Shown here piece after piece: positions 53,510-62,115 of a stretch of 64,000 bases of DNA. A model generated the notes under the pieces. The model saw only the letters and a program-made list of their open reading frames with translations, ran no database searches and was not told where the DNA came from. The position numbers and the translations under genes are program-made. The stretch's first letter is position 1. Each line of letters starts with the position of its first letter. This DNA is from Argyresthia goedartella (taxonomy: Eukaryota > Arthropoda > Insecta > Lepidoptera > Argyresthiidae), in NCBI GenBank assembly GCA_949825045.1, contig OX463818.1, forward strand, positions 32,132,906-32,196,905. Direction: 5' to 3'.

Positions 53510-54701
53510 TTAAGACAACACGATCAACTGCCATAGATTATAATATTTCACTGCAAACAGTAAGGAGACATTTACATGCAGGGGGTATCCATAACTACAA
53601 GCCGGCCAAAAAAATTAAATTAACCGAAGCCCATCGCCAAGCAAGAATGAGATTCGCATCTGAATATCTAAACTTTGATTGGGAGAACGAAATCGTAATT
53701 TTTACCGACGAAAAAAGTTTTAAGTCCGATGATGATGGCAGAAAAATATTATGGAGAAGAGCTGGCGAGCGTTATAACCATCAAAATATTTTGCCTTTGA
53801 GAACAAGTGGCAGAATAACTTTAGGTAAGAATATTTATAAACATATATGTTATATGTTGTGTTTATAAACAACATTAACATCATACAGACAGGCACATAC
53901 ATTGCTTTTACTTCTGGCCCCACACTTAACCTTTCACGTCCCGTCGTCGTCGCGATATCCGGTCGGCCGAAATTTTCATAGGATTGGAACTCTATAAGTC
54001 TATGGCGTTAAGTTGAAAATCGCGATGTATTTTTGCTTATATTTTTATAGGACGTATCTTGAGAGGTTAAATAGCCTGTGTCATAGAACCAAACACGGCA
54101 ACATCAGAAACATGCAACTTCTAACACCTTTTGTCTTCGTGCCCAGCCGGGATTCGAAATATTATTATTTTAAATTGTATTACGCAGTGTGGATTATTTG
54201 TTATTTAACCAAATTATTGTTTTGCAGGCTATTGGGGTTGGATGTCCTCCATGGGCCCAGGGGAGTTGATCGAATTCGGCGGCCGAATGAACAAAGATAA
54301 ATACTTGGAAATTTTACAAGATGTGATGATTCCAACAGTGCGCAACGTGTATCCAGAGGGGCAAATATACTTTATACAAGATAATTGTTCCGTGCACCGT
54401 TCGTGTTTGGTTAGAGAGTGGTTTGCCGCTCGTAATGATATAACTGTCATTGGGTGGCCATCTAAAAGCCCAGATTTGAACTTTATTGAAAACTTGTGGG
54501 GTCAAATGGTTCTTAACTGGGATACGAGTGATGTTAGAACAAAAAGTTATTTAGACCAAGAGGTGATGAGATCTTGGGACCTTTTCCGCCTTAGTAATAT
54601 GTGTTCCAACATGGTTACAGGAATGAAGTCCAGGCTTGAACAAGTGCTTCAAAATGAGGGGCACCCTCTCCGATATTAAAAATAATTTGCTGCCACTACT
54701 T

Positions 54702-55125
54702 ATATCGAAGCAATGTTTCAATAAATTGCTATCCAGGTATAGCACTATTCGACCCTATATGCTATTTAAATATCATGCTATGATAAAGAAAGTTGAGAGA
54801 TGTAAATTGTTACTTAGACTTAGTAGCATGTTGATTCTCCCTACGGAAGATTTATCATAGTTTGAGTTTATATCTTTATTTCGTTTCTTTGTTGAAAAAG
54901 TCTTAAATATTGATATCGAAGCAAAGTTTCTATAAATTGCTATCCAGGTAGCACTATTTGACCCTACATGTTATTTAAATATCATGCTATGATTATGAAA
55001 GTTGAGAGATGTAAATTGTTACAAATATACTTACATAGTAGCATGATAATTCCCTCTACGGAAGATTAATCATAGTTTGAGTTTAAATGTTTGTCTAAGA
55101 TACACATTTCTTTGTTGAAAAATTG
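54702..55125. repeat. Tandem duplication, two units of about 211 bp, in the Tc1 3' region
   Basis: ATATCGAAGCAATGTTTCAA (54702) recurs as ATATCGAAGCAAAGTTTCTA (54913). Both are followed by AAATTGCTATCCAGGTA, CATGCTATGAT and GAAAGTTGAGAGATGTAAA. Diverged by several substitutions and small indels. Confidence 0.85.
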
Positions 55126-55299
55126 AAATTAAATAAATAACTTTCAAAATTATTTTTATTTTATTTATAATAACAATAAGTTATAAAATAAGCTAGGTAA
55201 GTTATCTAACAATATAACAACCCATCGTTTCTATGAATCACCATATTATATTCCAAAATTATTACACCAACATTACCAATATTTTGCTTAGCAAAAACT

Positions 55300-55375
55300 G
55301 AGCCTTTGTGGATTCGAACATGCTACCTCTAACTTATCTTGACATGTAGCTATTTGCGCCACGTAACACTCATGA
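55300..55375 (-). other. tRNA-like segment in the Tc1 right end
   Basis: On the minus strand, GTGGCGCAAATAGCTACATG is A-box-like and TGTTCGAATCCAC matches a B box. It is placed about as far from its end as 50525-50600 is from the left end. Confidence 0.4.
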
Positions 55376-55593
55376 TTTGTGACGAAATAAGCGTATCCTA
55401 CGCTTCGACCCTGTGGTGCCTGACCTGGTGGTTTATCGAATATCGAATAGATGGCATTGATGGTAATGAAGGTCATGAAGGATTTAACCACGAGAGAGGG
55501 CGCTTTTGTAGCACTTTTATGGGGGGTCATATGTCTCTGTTGCAGACTGTACAATCGGAATGTACCTAACTTCTATATCTCCAGACTTCTAAC

Positions 55594-55852
55594 TTTTAAA
55601 GGTGCTACCTTATTTTTGGAGGCAAGAAGATGGACTGTTACTTTACCTCCCTCATTCACTGTTCTGATGTACACACACGCTCCGTATGCACGTTCTGAGG
55701 CGTCTGTAAATACGTGAAGTTCAAGTGTAACAATTGCGTCAGAACAAACCCAACGTGGAATACAAAGTGAGTTTATAGCTGAATGAAACTCAGGAACTTA
55801 GTTTTAATGTCATAGCTCACTTTGTCGTCCCATCCGCATTTGTCCAACCACA
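55594..55852 (-). repeat. Array spacer 1: BEL/Pao RT/RNase H segment (antisense)
   Basis: Minus strand: LHVFTDASERAYGACVYIRT and TVHLLASKNKVAPL are BEL RNase H, preceded by an RT-end segment (LDKCGWDDKV). It abuts the ATG of the next N copy at ...CAACCACA. The same ~260 bp follow every N copy (57158-57417, 58723-58986, 60292-60550, 61856-62115, 63505-63764), with small indels such as an extra 4 bp in the third spacer. These spacers replace the leader seen before copy 1. Confidence 0.9.
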
Positions 55853-57157
55853 ATGGCCGAAGGACAAGTGGTGCGTAAACATGTCGTTACAAAGAAGGAG
55901 GCTAATGCCGTTTTCGTAGATACCAAGGTCCCATTGCGATATCCATCTACTTGGTTTCAGGAGCATGAAGGGGAGAAGCCTTCCGTGCACATAAAAAAGT
56001 GCGATCTGACGACCAAAGAGATAGAGCTGATTATTGTATCAACAATGGTGAATAGAAAGTTAAACAGAGAACTAGCCAAAGTTTATCTATCTCGGATGGC
56101 ACGAACCATCGAAGCCGATCTCGTGGGACCATGGACCTCATACGGCCGAACCATCCATGGGGGAGGAGGGAAAGTTCGGATCTCCGACTTAATCACAATA
56201 GTTGCTACTGACTCAGGCCTAGGGGATTTCACCATTCCAGCTCAAGATCACAATCCGCTGCTGGAAGACATACTGTTATGTCTTCTTCTGATCCACCGCT
56301 ATTCGAGGCTGAATGTCCATGTGGATACGGATGTTTTGAAAAAGGCTGCAGGCGCACAAATCCGACAGCCTGATTCTCACCTCAAACAGAACCTGAGTAG
56401 GCTGAAGGATGCCACCGGTTGGTTAAGCGATCGAGACTACGAAAGGCTAGTGGCAGCCTACGATATGTTCTTCTTTCGCTTTCCGGACCACCCCTGGGCT
56501 CATCTCCGCTTCGGTTCGGTCACAACGAGGTTCCGCGATTGTGCAGGCTTGTTGTCAGTCGCTCACCTCGCGAAAGTGACCGGAATGAAGGTTGAAGACA
56601 TTGACGATTGGATTTTTAATGCCGACATAGCCAAAGAATTCATGTCCCTTTTTGAGGAATCCGACAGGGCTGAGTCGGTAGATCCATACTCATACTTCCC
56701 CTGCCACGCTTCTCTGGGCCTGGTAGTAAAATCCCCATACTCGTCTTCAGCTGTACCGAGTATGTTCTTCATGTTCCATGTAGCGTGCGCTTATTCCAGG
56801 TCAGAGCGATCCATAAATGCCCGGAAAAATACAGATGCAAACGTGGACACGCTTTTTAAGAACGCCCTTTTCATCGCATATGTCTTCCGTTCTGCAAATC
56901 CTCTGGAGAAAATGTTCACAGAGGATGGGAACCGTATCGATGTGGGGCAGATGATACAAGACGCGGATGCAATGACTGATGCGGAGGAGATTGCATCATC
57001 CGATCCCACGGAAGTGTTTGAATTCATGGCACGCCGAGCCTTCCGACCGACATCCAAAATGCAGAAGATGGTCGCTAGTTTTAAGTCCGATATGAAGAGT
57101 AAGGTACGGGAAGGTACAATCGGAATGTACCTCACTTCTATATCTCCAGACTTCTAA
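55853..57157 (+). CDS. N: Rhabdovirus-type nucleoprotein, array copy 2 (434 aa)
   Basis: Open from ATG to TAA and full length. Compared with copy 1: V77 for F, Y97 for H, T115 for S, L137 for P, D139 for Y, K163 for T, F210 for L, M245 for K, C284 for Y, and S401 for P in the C-terminal motif. The start codon lies directly after BEL-derived sequence (CCAACCACA), so any transcript must start in or beyond the spacer. No intron needed. Expression unproven. Confidence 0.85.
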   Translation: MAEGQVVRKHVVTKKEANAVFVDTKVPLRYPSTWFQEHEGEKPSVHIKKCDLTTKEIELIIVSTMVNRKLNRELAKVYLSRMARTIEADLVGPWTSYGRTIHGGGGKVRISDLITIVATDSGLGDFTIPAQDHNPLLEDILLCLLLIHRYSRLNVHVDTDVLKKAAGAQIRQPDSHLKQNLSRLKDATGWLSDRDYERLVAAYDMFFFRFPDHPWAHLRFGSVTTRFRDCAGLLSVAHLAKVTGMKVEDIDDWIFNADIAKEFMSLFEESDRAESVDPYSYFPCHASLGLVVKSPYSSSAVPSMFFMFHVACAYSRSERSINARKNTDANVDTLFKNALFIAYVFRSANPLEKMFTEDGNRIDVGQMIQDADAMTDAEEIASSDPTEVFEFMARRAFRPTSKMQKMVASFKSDMKSKVREGTIGMYLTSISPDF

Positions 57158-57417
57158 CTTTTAAAGGTGCTACCTTATTTTTGGAGGCAAGAAGATGGAC
57201 TGTTACTTTACCTCCCTCATTCACTGTTCTGACGTACACACACGCTCCGTATGCACGTTCTGAGGCGTCTGTAAATACGTGAAGTTCAAGTGTCACAATT
57301 GCGTCAGAACAAACCCAACGTGGAATACAAAGTGAGTTTATAGCTGAATGAAACTCAGGAACTTAGTTTTAATGTCATAGCTCACTTTGTCGTCCCATCC
57401 GCATTTGTCCAACCACA

Positions 57418-58722
57418 ATGGCCGAAGGACAAGTGGTGCGTAAACATGTCGTTACAAAGAAGGAGGCTAATGCCGTTTTCGTAGATACCAAGGTCCCATT
57501 GCGATATCCATCTACTTGGTTTCAGGAGCATGAAGGGGAGAAGCCTTCCGTGCACATAAAAAAGTGCGATCTGACGACCAAAGAGATAGAGCTGATTATT
57601 GTATCAACAATGGTGAATAGAAAGTTAAACAGAGAACTAGCCAAATTTTATCTATCTCGGATGGCACGAACCATCGAAGCCGATCTCGTGGGACCATGGA
57701 CCTCATACGGCCGAACCATCCATGGGGGAGGAGGGAAAGTTCGGATCTCCGACTTAATCACAATAGTTGCTACTGACTCAGGCCTAGGGGATTTCACCAT
57801 TCCAGCTCAAGATCACAATCCGCTGCCGGAAGACATACTGTTATGTCTTCTTCTGATCCACCGCTATTCGAGGCTGAATGTCCATGTGGATACGGATGTT
57901 TTGACAAAGGCTGCAGTCGCACAAATCCGACAGCCGGATTCTCACCTCAAACAGAACCTGAGTAGGCTGAAGGATGCCACCGGTTGGTTAAGCGATCGAG
58001 ACTACGAAAGGCTAGTGGCAGCCTACGATATGTTCTTCTTTCGCATTCCGGACCACCCCTGGGCTCATCTCCGCTTCGGTTCGGTCACAACGAGGTTCCG
58101 CGATTGTGCAGGCTTGTTGTCAGTCGCTCACCTCGCGAAAGTGACCGGAATGAAGGTTGAAGACATTGACGATTGGATTTTTAATGCCGACATAGCCAAA
58201 GAATTCATGTCCCTTTTTGAGGAATCCGACAGGGCTGAGTCGGTAGATCCATACTCATACTTCCCCTGCCACGCTTCACTGGGCCTGGTAGTAAAATCCC
58301 CATACTCGTCTTCAGCTGTACCGAGTATGTTCTTCATGTTCCATGTAGCGTGCGCTTATTCCAGGTCAGAGCGATCCATAAATGCCCGGAAAAATACAGA
58401 TGCAAACGTGGACACGCTTTTTAAGAACGCCCTTTTCATCGCATATGTCTTCCGTTCTGCAAATCCTCTGGAGAAAATGTTCACAGAGGATGGGAAACGT
58501 ATCGATGTGGGGCAGATGATACAAGACGCGGATGCAATGACTGATGCGGAGGAGATTGCATCATCCGATCCCACGGAAGTATTTGAATTCATGGCACGCC
58601 GAGCCTTCCGACCGACACCCAAAATGCAGAAGATGGTCGCTAGTTTTAAGTCCGATATGAAGAGTAAGGTACGGGAAGGTACAATCGGAATGTACCTCAC
58701 TTCTATATCTCCAGACTTCTAA
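57418..58722 (+). CDS. N: Rhabdovirus-type nucleoprotein, array copy 3 (434 aa)
   Basis: Open and full length. Keeps F77 as in copy 1 but has Y97, T115, M245 and C284 as in copy 2. Private differences: V167 for G, I210, and K360 for N. The KSPYSS segment and the arginine-rich segment are unchanged. Confidence 0.85.
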   Translation: MAEGQVVRKHVVTKKEANAVFVDTKVPLRYPSTWFQEHEGEKPSVHIKKCDLTTKEIELIIVSTMVNRKLNRELAKFYLSRMARTIEADLVGPWTSYGRTIHGGGGKVRISDLITIVATDSGLGDFTIPAQDHNPLPEDILLCLLLIHRYSRLNVHVDTDVLTKAAVAQIRQPDSHLKQNLSRLKDATGWLSDRDYERLVAAYDMFFFRIPDHPWAHLRFGSVTTRFRDCAGLLSVAHLAKVTGMKVEDIDDWIFNADIAKEFMSLFEESDRAESVDPYSYFPCHASLGLVVKSPYSSSAVPSMFFMFHVACAYSRSERSINARKNTDANVDTLFKNALFIAYVFRSANPLEKMFTEDGKRIDVGQMIQDADAMTDAEEIASSDPTEVFEFMARRAFRPTPKMQKMVASFKSDMKSKVREGTIGMYLTSISPDF

Positions 58723-58986
58723 CTTTTAAAGGTGCTACCTTATTTTTGGAGGCAAGAAGATGGACTGTTACTTTACCTCCCTCATTCACTGTTCTGACGT
58801 ACACACACGCTCCGTATGCACGTTCTGAGGCGTCTGTAAATACGTGAAGTTCAAGTGTAACAATTGCGTCAGAACAAACCCAACGTGGAATAAATACAAA
58901 GTGAGTTTATAGCTGAATGAAACTCAGGAACTTAGTTTTAATGTCATAGCTCACTTTGTCGTCCCATCCGCATTTGTCCAACCACA

Positions 58987-60291
58987 ATGGCCGAAGGACA
59001 AGTGGTGCGTAAACATGTCGTTACAAAGAAGGAGGCTAATGCCATTTTCGTAGATACCAAGGTCCCATTGCGATATCCATCTACTTGGTTTCAGGAGCAT
59101 GAAGGGGAGAAGCCTTCCGTGCACATAAAAAAGTGCGATCTGACGACCAAAGAGATAGAGCTGATTATTGTATCAACAATGGTGAATAGAAAGTTAAACA
59201 GAGAACTAGCCAAAGTTTATCTATCTCGGATGGCACGAACCATCGAAGCCGATCTCGTGGGACCATGGACCTCACACGGCCGAACCATCCATGGGGGAGG
59301 AGGGAAAGTTCGGATCTCCGACTTAATCTCAATAGTTGCTACTGACTCAGGGCTAGGGGATTTCACCATTCCAGCTCAAGATCACAATCCGCTGCCGGAA
59401 GACATACTGTTATGTCTTCTTCTGATCCACCGCTATTCGAGGCTGAATGTCCATGTGGATACGGATGTTTTGACAAAGGCTGCAGGCGCACAAATCCGAC
59501 AGCCTGATTCTCACCTCAAACAGAACCTGAGTAGGCTGAAGGATGCCACCGGTTGGTTAAGCGATCGAGACTACGAAAGGCTAGTGGCAGCCTACGATAT
59601 GTTCTTCTTTCGCTTACCGGACCACCCCTGGGCTCATCTCCGCTTCGGCTCGGTCACAACGAGGTTCCGCGATTGTGCAGGCTTGTTGTCAGTCGCTCAC
59701 CTCGCGAAAGTGACCGGAAAGAAGGTTGAAGACATTGACGATTGGATTTTTAATGCCGACATAGCCAAAGAATTCATGTCCCTTTTTGAGGAATCCGACA
59801 GGGCTGAGTCGGTAGATCCATACTCATACTTCCCCTACCACGCTTCTCTGGGCCTGGTAGTAAAATCCCCATACTCGTCTTCAGCTGTACCGAGTATGTT
59901 CTTCATGTTCCATGTAGCGTGCGCTTATTCCAGGTCAGAGCGATCCATAAATGCCCGGAAAAATATAGATGCAAACGTGGACACGCTTTTTAAGAACGCC
60001 CTTTTCATCGCATATGTCTTCCGTTCTGCAAATCCTCTGGAGAAAATGTTCACAGAGGATGGGAACCGTATCGATGTGGGGCAGATGATACAAGACGCGG
60101 ATGCAATGACTGATGCGGAGGAGATTGCATCATCCGATCCCACGGAAGTATTTGAATTCATGGCACGCCGAGCCTTCCGACCGACACCCAAAATGCAGAA
60201 GATGGTCGCTAGTTTTAAGTCCGATATGAAGAGTAAGGTACGGGAAGGTACAATCGGAATGTACCTCACTTCTATATCTCCAGACTTCTAA
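58987..60291 (+). CDS. N: Rhabdovirus-type nucleoprotein, array copy 4 (434 aa)
   Basis: Open and full length. Shares H97, S115, L210, K245 and Y284 with copy 1, unlike its neighbours, which marks a distinct sequence type. Private: I20 for V and I327 for T. Its upstream spacer has a 4-bp AATA duplication. Confidence 0.85.
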   Translation: MAEGQVVRKHVVTKKEANAIFVDTKVPLRYPSTWFQEHEGEKPSVHIKKCDLTTKEIELIIVSTMVNRKLNRELAKVYLSRMARTIEADLVGPWTSHGRTIHGGGGKVRISDLISIVATDSGLGDFTIPAQDHNPLPEDILLCLLLIHRYSRLNVHVDTDVLTKAAGAQIRQPDSHLKQNLSRLKDATGWLSDRDYERLVAAYDMFFFRLPDHPWAHLRFGSVTTRFRDCAGLLSVAHLAKVTGKKVEDIDDWIFNADIAKEFMSLFEESDRAESVDPYSYFPYHASLGLVVKSPYSSSAVPSMFFMFHVACAYSRSERSINARKNIDANVDTLFKNALFIAYVFRSANPLEKMFTEDGNRIDVGQMIQDADAMTDAEEIASSDPTEVFEFMARRAFRPTPKMQKMVASFKSDMKSKVREGTIGMYLTSISPDF

Positions 60292-60550
60292 CTTTTAAAG
60301 GTGCTACCTTATTTTTGAAGGCAAGAAAATGGACTGTTACTTTACCTCCCTCATTCACTGTTCTGACGTCACACACGCTCCGTATGCACGTTCTGAGGCG
60401 TCTGTAAATACGTGAAGTTCAAGTGTAACAATTGCGTCAGAACAAACCCAACGTGGAATACAAAGTGAGTTTATAGCTGAATGAAACTCAGGAACTTAGT
60501 TTTAATGTCATAGCTCACTTTGTCGTCCCAACCGCATTTGTCCAACCACA

Positions 60551-61855
60551 ATGGCCGAAGGACAAGTGGTGCGTAAACATGTCGTTACAAAGAAGGAGGC
60601 TAATGCCGTTTTCGTAGATACCAAGGTCCCATTGCGATATCGATCTACTTGGTTTCAGGAGCATGAAGGGGAGAAGCCTTCCGTGCACATAAAAAAGTGC
60701 GATCTGACGACCAAAGAGATAGAGCTGATTATTGTATCAACAATGGTGAATAGAAAGTTAAACAGAGAACTAGCCAAAGTTTATCTATCTCGGATGGCAC
60801 GAACCATCGAAGCCGATCTCGTGGGACCATGGACCTCATACGGCCGAACCATCCATGGGGGAGGAGGGAAAGTTCGGATCTCCGACTTAATCACAATAGT
60901 TGCTACTGACTCAGGCCTAGGGGATTTCACCATTCCAGCTCAAGATCACAATCCGCTGCCGGAAGACATACTGTTATGTCTTCTTCTGATCCACCGCTAT
61001 TCGAGGCTGAATGTCCATGTGGATACGGATGTTTTGACAAAGGCTGCAGGCGCACAAATCCGACAGCCTGATTCTCACCTCAAACAGAACCTGAGTAGGC
61101 TGAAGGATGCCACCGGTTGGTTAAGCGATCGAGACTACGAAAGGCTAGTGGCAGCCTACGATATGTTCTTCTTTCGCTTTCCGGACCACCCCTGGGCTCA
61201 TCTCCACTTCGGTTCGGTCACAACGAGGTTCCGCGATTGTGCAGGCTTGTTGTCAGTCGCTCACCTCGCGAATGTGACCGGAATGAAGGTTGAAGACATT
61301 GACGATTGGATTTTTAATGCCGACATAGCCAAAGAATTCATGTCCCTTTTTGAGGAATCCGACAGGGCTGAGTCGGTAGATCCATACTCATACTTCCCCT
61401 GCCACGCTTCTCTGGGCCTGGTAGTAAAATCCCCATACTCGTCTTCAGCTGTACCGAGTATGTTCTTCATGTTCCATGTAGCGTGCGCTTATTCCAGGTC
61501 AGAGCGATCCATAAATGCCCGGAAAAATACAGATGCAAACGTGGACACGCTTTTTAAGAACGCCCTTTTCATCGCATATGTCTTCCGTTCTGCAAATCCT
61601 CTGGAGAAAATGTTCACAGAGGATGGGAACCGTATCGATGTGGGGCAGATGATACAAGACGCGGATGCAATGACTGATGCGGAGGAGATTGCATCATCCG
61701 ATCCCACGGAAGTATTTGAATTCATGGCACGCCGAGCCTTCCGACCGACACCCAAAATGCAGAAGATGGTCGCTAGTTTTAAGTCCGATATGAAGAGTAA
61801 GGTACGGGAAGGTACAATCGGAATGTACCTCACTTCTATATCTCCAGACTTCTAA
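60551..61855 (+). CDS. N: Rhabdovirus-type nucleoprotein, array copy 5 (434 aa)
   Basis: Open and full length. Type as copy 2 (Y97, T115, F210, M245, C284). Private: R31 for P, H219 for R and N241 for K. Confidence 0.85.
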   Translation: MAEGQVVRKHVVTKKEANAVFVDTKVPLRYRSTWFQEHEGEKPSVHIKKCDLTTKEIELIIVSTMVNRKLNRELAKVYLSRMARTIEADLVGPWTSYGRTIHGGGGKVRISDLITIVATDSGLGDFTIPAQDHNPLPEDILLCLLLIHRYSRLNVHVDTDVLTKAAGAQIRQPDSHLKQNLSRLKDATGWLSDRDYERLVAAYDMFFFRFPDHPWAHLHFGSVTTRFRDCAGLLSVAHLANVTGMKVEDIDDWIFNADIAKEFMSLFEESDRAESVDPYSYFPCHASLGLVVKSPYSSSAVPSMFFMFHVACAYSRSERSINARKNTDANVDTLFKNALFIAYVFRSANPLEKMFTEDGNRIDVGQMIQDADAMTDAEEIASSDPTEVFEFMARRAFRPTPKMQKMVASFKSDMKSKVREGTIGMYLTSISPDF

Positions 61856-62115
61856 CTTTTAAAGGTGCTACCTTATTTTTGGAGGCAAGAAGATGGACTG
61901 TTACTTTACCTCCCTCATTCACTGTTCTGACGTACACACACGCTCCGTATGCACGTTCTGAGGCGTCTGTAAATACGTGAAGTTCAAGTGTAACAATTGC
62001 GTCAGAACAAACCCAACGTGGAATAAAAAGTGAGATTATAGCTGAATGAAACTCAGGAACTTAGTTTTAATGTCATAGCTCACTTTGTCGTCCCATCCGC
62101 ATTTGTCCAACCACA

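Larger units (their letters stand above)
50807..54679 (+). pseudogene. Tc1-like transposase, three exons, split by piggyBac
   Basis: Exon 1 (about 50807-50904) encodes DFVKAKIIVYWEDNHSIKSI and ends at GTAAGT; the ATG at 50807 is one base out of frame with it, so the start is uncertain or damaged. Exon 2 begins at 51015 after TTACAG (RNTVRLWIRRYQDSGDVKRN, a helix-turn-helix). It is interrupted at TTAA by the piggyBac element, resumes at 53514 and ends at 53824 (GTAAGA). Exon 3 is 54228-54679. Catalytic residues: VIFTDEKSFKSDDDG, IYFIQDNCSVHRS and SKSPDLNFIENLWGQ, with 35 residues between the second D and the E by my count (classical Tc1 has 34). All exon junctions keep the frame. Confidence 0.85.
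50322..55549 (+). mobile_element. Tc1-like transposon with introns, holding a piggyBac element
   Basis: Ends CAGTCTGCAACAGAGACAT with the exact complement at the other end, except for one base further in, extending to GACCCCCC. Flanked by TA (50320-50321 and 55550-55551). About 2.9 kb without the piggyBac. It carries one spliced transposase gene, tRNA-like segments near both ends and a tandem duplication in the 3' part. Confidence 0.93.
49058..55592 (+). pseudogene. N: Rhabdovirus-type nucleoprotein, array copy 1, split by a Tc1 element
   Basis: Endogenous copy of the protein that coats viral RNA in rhabdoviruses. Coding parts 49058-50321 and 55552-55592 total 435 codons including the stop, about the usual N length. 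Family features seen: SYFPYH (residues 280-285), KSPYSSSAVPSMFF (293-306), the arginine-rich SRSERSINARKN (315-326) lying in the RNA-groove region, and a C-terminal RPTPKM...GTIGMY (398-426), all in the order of rhabdovirus N. The Tc1 element sits in codon 422, so only the last 13 residues are cut off; read through, the frame ends in the transposon at 50342. Copy 1 is the only copy with its own leader. Variant residues include H97, S115, Y139, L210, K245-K246 and Y284. Confidence 0.82.
48974..55593 (+). mobile_element. Insert carrying an endogenous viral N gene (array copy 1), split by Tc1
   Basis: The insert starts CAACAAGAATAGTAATTCAT and ends with the stop codon of N plus one base. It is flanked by the 5-bp direct repeat TTTTA. 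Without the Tc1 element it is about 1.39 kb: an 84-bp AT-rich leader plus the N frame. There is no poly(A) tract at its end. A 5-bp duplication without poly(A) fits an LTR-retrotransposon integrase better than LINE machinery (inference). The leader begins, after one base, with AACA, the usual mRNA start of many rhabdovirus genes (established), which would fit capture of an N mRNA. Confidence 0.75.
46960..55852 (-). mobile_element. BEL/Pao LTR retrotransposon (partial), interrupted by the N-gene insert
   Basis: Minus strand. Pol C-terminal half at 47142-48973 and an RT/RNase H segment at 55594-55852, separated by the insert 48974-55593. After removal of the insert and one copy of TTTTA (48969-48973 and 55594-55598) the codons on both sides join in frame inside a conserved RNase H stretch. 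A purine-rich tract near 47140-47160 and a GC-rich start of a probable LTR follow towards 46960; that LTR's edges are uncertain. The upstream part of the element (gag, protease, most of RT) is not in the window because the array follows. Confidence 0.85.

Noticed and set aside
56563..57135. Open minus-strand frames (69 and 114 codons) repeated in most N copies
   Set aside because: They are conserved only because the sense frame and the repeat unit are conserved; no start context or recognisable domain. Treated as shadows of N.
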